Assembly: GCA_046594445.1 (NCBI GenBank)
Contig: JBKJSM010000017.1
Coordinates: forward strand, 1 to 18,811
From: Gaiellasilicea sp046594445
GTDB taxonomy: Bacteria > Actinomycetota > Thermoleophilia > Gaiellales > Gaiellaceae
DNA: 18,811 nucleotides
Direction of reading: 5' to 3'
Of this stretch, positions 12,864 to 18,811 are shown one piece after another; the stretch's first letter is position 1; each line of letters starts with the position of its first letter. The notes under the pieces were generated by a model, which made no database searches, had not been told where the DNA came from, and saw only the letters and a program-made list of their open reading frames with translations. The position numbers and the translations under genes are program-made.

Positions 12864-14780
12864 TCAGGGCGAGATCGTAGCAATCTCCGCGTGGAACCGC
12901 CGGAGCAGCTCCTCGAGGCTCGCCGTCGTCTGCTCGCCGCCTCGCTCGCGCACCGCGAGCGCCTCATCGGACTCGCGGTCGCCGTAGACGATCGTAAACG
13001 GGACCTTCTCCAGCTCGGCGTCGCGGATCCGCTTGCCGAGCGTGTCGTCGCGCTCGTCGACGTCGACGCGGACGCCGCCCGCACGGAGCTTCGCCCGCAG
13101 CGCATGCACCGCGTCGCGATGGCCCTCGCCGACGGGGATCAGGCGTACCTGCACCGGCGCGAGCCAGAACGGGAAGGCGCCGCCGAAGTTCTCGATCACG
13201 ATCCCCAGGAAGCGCTCGAACGACCCGAAGAGCGCCCGGTGGATCACGACGGGCGTGTGCTCCTCGTTGTCGGCGCCCATGTAGGAGAGCCCGAAGCGGT
13301 CGGGCATCTGGTAGTCGATCTGGATCGTGCCCATCTGCCAGCTGCGGCCGATCGAGTCGTCCATGAAGAGGTCGATCTTGGGGCCGTAGAAGGCGCCCTC
13401 TCCCGCTGAGAGGGTGAACGAGATCTCGTTCTGCTCGAGCGCCGTCTGCAGCGCCGCCTCGGCCCGGTCCCAGGTCGCGTCGTCGCCGAGCTTGTTCTCC
13501 GGACGGGTCGCCAGCTCGGCGCGCGCGGTCATTCCGAAGAGCCCGTAGAGGAAGCCGACGTACTCGATCATCGCGTGGATCTCGTCCTGGATCTGCTCCT
13601 CCGCGCAGAAGACGTGTGCGTCGTCCTGGACGAAGTTGCGCGCACGCAGGAGCCCGTGGAGCGTCCCCGCCAGCTCGTTCCGGTGCAGCGGCGCCGCCTC
13701 GGCGAAGCGCAGCGGCAGGTCGCGGTAGCTCCGCAGCCGCTCCCCGAAGAGGAGCATGTGGCCGGGACAGTTCATCGCCTTCACGCCCATCCGGCCGGAG
13801 TCGGTCTCGAGTACGAACATCAAGTCCTGGTACTTCGGGATGTGGCCGGAGGTGATGAAGGTGTGCTCGTCGTAGATCAGCGGGGTCCGCACTTCGAGGT
13901 AGCCGCGCCTCCCGTTTTCGCGCCGCCGGACCGCATCGAGCTCGTTCCACATCACCGTCCCCTTCGGATGCCAGAACGGCGCGCCCGGCGATCGCTCCGA
14001 GAAGTGGAAGAGGTCGAGCTGCGGGCCGAGCTTGCGGTGGTCGCGCGCCTTCGCCAGCTCGAGCCGCTCCAGGTGCGCGTCGAGGTCGGCCTGCGAGTAG
14101 AAGGCGGTGCCGTAGATCCGCGTCAGCTGCGTGTTCTTCTCGTCGCCGCGCCAGTAGGCGCCCGCAAGCGAGGTCAGCTTGACCGCCTTGATCGGCTTCG
14201 AGTCCTGCAGATGCGGGCCACGGCAGAGGTCGGTGAACCCGCCCCCCTCAGAAGATGACTGGCGATACAGCGAGATCTCACCTTCGGCCGTGTCGACGAG
14301 CTCGACCTTGTACGGCTCCCCCTCGGCCGCGAAGCGCCGCTTCGCCTCCTCGGCGGAGATCTCCTCGCGCTCCCAGGAGCGCCCCTCCTTCAACTCACGC
14401 TGGATCTCGGCCTCGATCCGCTCGAGATCCCCGTCGCGGATCGGCTCGGAGAACTCGAAGTCGTAGTAGAAGCCGTTCTCGATCGGCGGGCCGATCGCGA
14501 TCTTCACGTCCGGATAGAGGGTGCGCACCGCCTCCGCCAGGAGATGCGCGGCCGAGTGGCGCAGGACGTAGAGCGCGTCGGGGTCGTCCTTGTCGCGCGT
14601 GGTCAGGAACTGCACCGGCTGTCCGTCGCGGAGCGGCAGACGCACGTCCTGCACGGCGCCGTCCGAGCGGACGAGCACCGCTTGCTCGGCGAGCTTGGGC
14701 CCGATCGCGCGCGCAGCGTCAAGGCCGGTGGCCCCGTCCGGAAGTTCGAGTTCCGTCGAGTCGGGAAGGACGACTTTCAT
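12864..14780 (-). CDS. thrS: Threonyl-tRNA synthetase
   Basis: A 638-residue class II synthetase that charges tRNA-Thr and clears mischarged serine. In order: a TGS domain (1-60); the N2 editing domain with HSAAH (75-79) and CRGPH (186-190); the catalytic core (about 245-530); and the anticodon-binding domain (about 540-638, VQVRLIPVGEGH). The zinc ligands that select threonine are all present: Cys338 in MNCPGHM, His389 in QDDAHVF and His514 in VVIHRALFGS. Motif 2 reads HRNELAGTLHGLLRARNF. It heads the thrS-infC-rpmI-rplT-methyltransferase run, an arrangement known in many bacteria. The ATG at 14780 overlaps, on opposite strands, the ATG of a small acidic ORF. A TATCCT box ends 8 nt upstream; no T-box leader is present. 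Confidence 0.98.
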   Translation of the reverse strand: MKVVLPDSTELELPDGATGLDAARAIGPKLAEQAVLVRSDGAVQDVRLPLRDGQPVQFLTTRDKDDPDALYVLRHSAAHLLAEAVRTLYPDVKIAIGPPIENGFYYDFEFSEPIRDGDLERIEAEIQRELKEGRSWEREEISAEEAKRRFAAEGEPYKVELVDTAEGEISLYRQSSSEGGGFTDLCRGPHLQDSKPIKAVKLTSLAGAYWRGDEKNTQLTRIYGTAFYSQADLDAHLERLELAKARDHRKLGPQLDLFHFSERSPGAPFWHPKGTVMWNELDAVRRRENGRRGYLEVRTPLIYDEHTFITSGHIPKYQDLMFVLETDSGRMGVKAMNCPGHMLLFGERLRSYRDLPLRFAEAAPLHRNELAGTLHGLLRARNFVQDDAHVFCAEEQIQDEIHAMIEYVGFLYGLFGMTARAELATRPENKLGDDATWDRAEAALQTALEQNEISFTLSAGEGAFYGPKIDLFMDDSIGRSWQMGTIQIDYQMPDRFGLSYMGADNEEHTPVVIHRALFGSFERFLGIVIENFGGAFPFWLAPVQVRLIPVGEGHRDAVHALRAKLRAGGVRVDVDERDDTLGKRIRDAELEKVPFTIVYGDRESDEALAVRERGGEQTTASLEELLRRFHAEIATISP

Positions 14781-14898
14781 GAGCGATCAGGATACGCACC
14801 CACGCGAGGACGACCGCGACGACGAGCTCGAGGGATCACCGATCCCCGATCCCGAAGAGGAGCAGGGCGACGCAGAGGACGTCCCCGGGGCGGACTAG
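14779..14898 (+). CDS. Small highly acidic hypothetical protein (39 aa)
   Basis: Reads MSDQDTHPREDDRDDELEG, then SPIPDPEEEQGDAEDVPGAD. Seventeen of 39 residues are Asp or Glu, with no hydrophobic core, so it is probably disordered. GGGAAGGA (14763-14770) stands 8 nt before the ATG, but that stretch also encodes the first residues of thrS on the other strand, so it could be chance. Its ATG and the thrS ATG overlap head to head (CATG), and its TAG shares a CTAG with the stop of the convergent Ig-like gene, so it exactly fills the gap between two genes. I do not recognise a family. Third-position GC fits a coding frame only moderately. Confidence 0.5.
   Translation: MSDQDTHPREDDRDDELEGSPIPDPEEEQGDAEDVPGAD
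14789..14794 (-). promoter_or_regulatory. Putative -10 box (TATCCT) of thrS
   Basis: TATCCT ends 8 nt before the thrS ATG, on the minus strand. It lies inside the small acidic ORF read the other way. No -35 hexamer is evident. Confidence 0.4.
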
Positions 14899-15299
14899 CT
14901 GATGGCGTCGCGCCAGCGGCGGTGGAGGATGACGCCGCCGACGAGCAGCGCGACCATGAACAGCACGCCAAAGACGACGAGAGCGGTCGAGGTCTGGCCG
15001 CTCAACGCGACGACCTCGAGCACGGGCGCCTCGCGCGAGCCGGCCACGATCACGCGGTAGCTGCCCACGGGAAGCTGCGGAACCTCGGCCTCGAGCCTTC
15101 CATCCGCCCCGATCCGCCCCAGCGGATACCGCGGGCCGGTGGCGGTGAGCGGCTCGAGCTCGACGTCGCCGGGCGGGCCGGAGACAGTGATCGTCCCCCC
15201 GACGACGGCGCTTCCCGGCTCGACCGTGACGGCCGGCGCCGCGCCGGCGCCCGCTGCGAGCACCAGCGCGCCGAGCAGAGCTGTCCAGATCGTTTTCAC
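14895..15299 (-). CDS. Small exported membrane-anchored protein with an Ig-like domain
   Basis: A 134-residue protein. It has a signal peptide (about 1-21, WTALLGALVLAAGAGAAPA) and one beta-sandwich-like domain (about 22-100: VTVEPGSAVVGGTITVSGPPG, GRIGADGRLEAEVPQLPVGSYRVIV) similar in style to carboxypeptidase-regulatory or Ig-like folds. A C-terminal TM (about 107-126, ALVVFGVLFMVALLVGGVIL) and a basic HRRWRD tail follow. It would be anchored with the domain outside. GTG at 15299 is chosen because it directly precedes the signal peptide; longer frames would run into the divergent CBS gene head. Function unknown. It is divergent from the CBS-domain gene (46-bp gap) and convergent, by 4 bp, with the small acidic ORF. 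Confidence 0.75.
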   Translation of the reverse strand: MKTIWTALLGALVLAAGAGAAPAVTVEPGSAVVGGTITVSGPPGDVELEPLTATGPRYPLGRIGADGRLEAEVPQLPVGSYRVIVAGSREAPVLEVVALSGQTSTALVVFGVLFMVALLVGGVILHRRWRDAIS

Positions 15300-15345
15300 G
15301 CTCGGCGCGGAGGGTATCCCGATGGCAAGCAACGAAGGGGGAAGC

Positions 15346-15759
15346 ATGCACAAGTCGATTCAGGAGGCGATGACTCCGAACCCGACCGCGATCGAGCCGA
15401 GCACGGGCGCGCAGGAGGCCGCGCGGATCATGCAATCCGAGGACGTCGGCGCGCTGCCGATCGCCGAGGGCGGACGGCTCACCGGGATGGTCACCGACCG
15501 CGACCTCGCGATTCGCGTCCTCGCAGAGGGCAGGAGCGCCGACACGCCCGTCGGCGAGATCGCGTCCAAAGACGTCGTCACGGTCGATCCTCAGCAGAGC
15601 CTCGAGGAGGCCGCCCGGTTGATGGCCGAGCACCAGGTCCGCCGGCTCCCGGTCGTCGAGGAGGACGGAAAGCTGGTCGGCATCCTCGCGCAGGCCGACG
15701 TCGCGCAGACGGGTGAGGACTCGCTCACGGGCGACCTCGTCCAACAGATCTCGAAGTAG
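15346..15759 (+). CDS. Two-CBS-domain protein
   Basis: A 137-residue cytoplasmic protein made of a CBS pair (about residues 8-62 and 72-127). Signature pieces are AMTPNPTAIEPSTGAQEAA, DVGALPIAEGGRLTGMVTDR and VRRLPVVEEDGKLVGILAQAD. Such stand-alone pairs bind adenosine nucleotides and act as energy or stress sensors, similar to Hrp1-type proteins of mycobacteria. The partner is unknown. The ATG at 15346 follows AAGGGGGA by 4 nt and matches the usual short N-terminus before MTP. An in-frame ATG at 15322, itself 7 nt behind GGAGGG, would add eight residues and cannot be excluded. It reads away from the Ig-like protein gene. Confidence 0.9.
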   Translation: MHKSIQEAMTPNPTAIEPSTGAQEAARIMQSEDVGALPIAEGGRLTGMVTDRDLAIRVLAEGRSADTPVGEIASKDVVTVDPQQSLEEAARLMAEHQVRRLPVVEEDGKLVGILAQADVAQTGEDSLTGDLVQQISK

Positions 15760-15785
15760 CGGCGCAGTTCTCCCGGCGTCTTCAT

Positions 15786-15807
15786 GGAAAGCTTGCAAAA
15801 GCCTTCC
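15786..15807 (+). terminator. GNRA-looped hairpin after the CBS gene
   Basis: Eight base pairs with one internal A.C mismatch close a GCAA tetraloop (15795-15798), 27 bp after the CBS stop. No U-tract follows, so termination would be weak. It also sits just upstream of the DUF1800 promoter box. Confidence 0.35.
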
Positions 15808-15819
15808 AACTTCCGCCGA

Positions 15820-15825
15820 TACTGT
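15820..15825 (+). promoter_or_regulatory. Putative -10 box (TACTGT) of the DUF1800 operon
   Basis: GATACTGT ends 5 nt before the GTG start at 15831. This would give a leaderless message starting with GTG. TTGCAA lies upstream but with a 21-bp gap, too long for a normal -35. Confidence 0.45.
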
Positions 15826-15830
15826 TCTAG

Positions 15831-17164
<1,334 letters not shown>

Positions 17165-17165
<1 letters not shown>

Positions 17166-18553
17166 TGGCGCGCTGCTGCAACGACTTCTCGCGCACCGAC
17201 CTCTTCCGCCGCGCGGCGGCCGAGGCCGGGCGCGGGCTGCCCGCGATCGAGGCGGGCATGCCGATGCCCGCCGGCACGGGGCTTGACCGGCGCAGCTTCA
17301 TCGCGCGGAGCGCAGGCCTCGCGCTCGCCGTCTACGGCGGCGGCGCGCTGCTCCCCCGAGCGTTCGAGGAGGGGATCGCCGCCGCGACGGCGGCCGGGCC
17401 GCAGCGTGTGCTCGTCTCCGTCTTCCTCGACGGCGGCGCCGACTCGCTCTCGATGCTGTTTCCGACCGGCGACCCGCTCTACCGCCGCCTGCGGCCGCGG
17501 CTGGCGCTCCCCGCCTCAGCGGGCATCCCGTTCGGCGAGGACGACCGGCTGCGCTGGCACCCCTCGCTCGCCTCGCTTGCGACCCTGCACAAGGAGGCCA
17601 AGGTCACCGTCCTGCCGGGGGTCGGCTACACCGGCGCCGACCAGTCGCACTTCACCTCCCGGCACTACTGGGAGGTCGGCGCGACGAACGAGCAGCTGCG
17701 CACCGGCTGGCTCGGCCGCTACCTCGACCGCACGGGCGCGCCCGACAACCCGCTTCAGGGGCTCTCGCTCGAGTCTCGACTTCAGCCTGCGCTCGCGACC
17801 GCCCGCATGCCCGTCGCCTCGATCGACGGGCCCGACCGCTACAGCTTTTGGACGCGCAACGTCCGGGGCGACGTCGAGAAGCGCCTGCACGACGCGATCG
17901 GCTCGCTCGGAGCGCTGCCGACCGGCGGCGACGCCGCGCTCGGTCAGGCGACCGCCGCGGCCCGCCAAGCCGCCCAGCTCCGCCAGCAGCTGCTCCCGTT
18001 CGTCCCCAAGGAGGAGGACACGCCGGGCTACACGAGCCCCGTCACCTACCCGCAGGCCGAGGACGACGAGTTTCCGCGCCGACTCGCCGGGCTCGCCGCA
18101 ATGCTCGCGGCAGGCCTGCCGGTCCGGGTCGTCGCGCTGACGGCGCCGGGGATGTACGACACCCACGACGACCAGCCGGGCGAGCTCGCGAACGGCCTCA
18201 AGCTCACCGCCGACAGCCTGCTCGCCTTCCAGCGCGACCTCGAGGTGCGCGGGCTCGACGACCGCGTGCTCGTCCACGTCTGGTCGGAGTTCGGCCGCCG
18301 CGCGGAGGAGAACGGCTCAAATGGAACCGATCACGGTGCCGCCGGAACCGGATTCCTGATCGGCAGTCAGGTTCGCGGCAGGATGATCGGCGAGTTCCCG
18401 GGGCTGGCGAAACTCGATGACGACGGCAACCTACGCGCGACGTCCGACTATCGCGGCCTTTACTCGGCGCTCCTCGAGGACTGGCTCCGCGTCGACGCAG
18501 AGGCGGTCATCCCCGGAGCGAAGGGCTTCGCCCGGCCCGCTATCCTGCGGTGA
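17165..18553 (+). CDS. DUF1501 family Tat-exported protein
   Basis: A 462-residue member of DUF1501, a family related in fold to the alkaline phosphatase/sulfatase superfamily. A pre-sequence of about 40 residues (MARCCNDFSRTDLFRRAAAE...) precedes the twin-arginine motif DRRSFIARSAG (about residues 40-50) and its hydrophobic stretch, so Tat export of a folded protein is expected. Family blocks: VSVFLDGGADSLSMLFP, VLPGVGYTGADQSHFTSRHYWEVG, MYDTHDDQPG, HVWSEFGRRAEENGSNGTDHG and the C-terminal TSDYRGLYSALLEDWL. The Asp/His-rich blocks suggest a metal site, but substrate and reaction are unknown. The start ATG overlaps the DUF1800 stop; the next gene begins in its stop codon. The three genes are therefore coupled. 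The open frame upstream of 17165 lies antiphase in DUF1800 and is not coding. Confidence 0.93.
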
Positions 18554-18811
18554 TCGCGCTTGGGCTCACCGTCCTCGCGCTCGCTGCCCCGGCACCCGCG
18601 CGACTTCAGGTCGGCGCAGACGAGTTCCGTTTCACGCTCTCGCGCCAGACGATCAAGGCTGGCCCCGCTCTGATCGAGCTCGTCGACTACGGCGAGGACG
18701 AGCACGATCTTCGGCTCCGGCGGATCGGCGGGACGCGCACCTACACCCTCCTGAGCGTTCAGCCGGGCGGTCGCTCCGAGCTCGAAACGAGGCTCGCGCC
18801 CGGGCATTTCC
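18550..18811 (+). CDS. Secreted cupredoxin-like protein, partial (C-terminus beyond window edge)
   Basis: Eighty-seven codons are visible. GTG 18550 overlaps the DUF1501 TGA by two bases (GTGA). A signal peptide (about 1-18, IALGLTVLALAAPAPA) leads into a cupredoxin-type beta-sandwich: VGADEFRFTLSRQTIKAGPALIELVDYG, then DEHDLRLRRIGG, where the His is the expected first copper ligand, and APGHF at the edge. The Cys-His-Met loop that would prove copper binding lies outside the window. As the third coupled gene after DUF1800-DUF1501 it probably works with them in the periplasm or wall. The HDLRL motif parallels HNFHL in the cupredoxin-like protein at the left end. Confidence 0.75.
   Translation, partial: MIALGLTVLALAAPAPARLQVGADEFRFTLSRQTIKAGPALIELVDYGEDEHDLRLRRIGGTRTYTLLSVQPGGRSELETRLAPGHF

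Noticed and set aside
12964..13950. 328-codon minus-strand frame inside thrS.
   Set aside because: Arg/Ala/Gly/Pro-rich shadow of thrS in another frame, no recognisable motif.
14781..14894. A T-box or other leader riboswitch upstream of thrS.
   Set aside because: No T-box motif, and the thrS -10-like box leaves no room for a leader.

Overview
The window is very GC-rich (by eye near 70%) and densely coded on both strands, with third codon positions almost all G or C. The order thrS-infC-rpmI-rplT-spoU methyltransferase-(gap)-pheS-pheT, an LPxTG wall protein, DUF1800/DUF1501 and LemA/DUF2207 pairs, and start codons placed directly behind -10 boxes all suggest an actinomycetote. A deep-branching soil lineage such as Thermoleophilia is my best guess, but that is inference. 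No tRNA, rRNA, CRISPR array, transposase or phage gene was seen.

Layout. 1-1501 (minus): a chemoreceptor cut by the window edge, behind a secreted two-repeat cupredoxin-like protein. 1594-2838 (minus): a sortase-anchored wall protein with an Ala/Pro/Lys stalk. 2942-6180 (minus): pheS-pheT, both subunits of phenylalanyl-tRNA synthetase. 6204-7587 (plus): two tandem paralogous SAM methyltransferases. 7571-8320 (minus): a MOSC-domain protein. 8349-10908 (plus): lemA and a DUF2207 membrane protein, joined by a long palindromic junction. 10834-14780 (minus): thrS, infC, rpmI, rplT and a SpoU/TrmH RNA methyltransferase, a translation operon. 14779-15759: a tiny acidic ORF, a small membrane-anchored Ig-like protein and a two-CBS-domain protein. 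15831-18811 (plus): a translationally coupled DUF1800-DUF1501-cupredoxin operon, cut by the right edge.

The minus-strand backbone is a translation locus: threonyl-tRNA synthetase, IF3, L35, L20, an rRNA-type methyltransferase and PheST. In many bacteria the methyltransferase is followed directly by pheS; here about 4.6 kb lies between them, most of it on the opposite strand. The rest is envelope and sensory genes.

Most noteworthy are: (1) a roughly 168-nt near-continuous hairpin spanning the lemA stop and the DUF2207 start, whose imperfections are mostly G.U pairs on the coding strand; (2) TANNNT -10 boxes 5-8 nt before the start codon at seven gene heads, indicating pervasive leaderless transcription; (3) a terminator-like hairpin and a mini-ORF in the infC leader; (4) infC reading 122 nt into rpmI; (5) a perfect 23-bp dyad inside the RNA methyltransferase gene.
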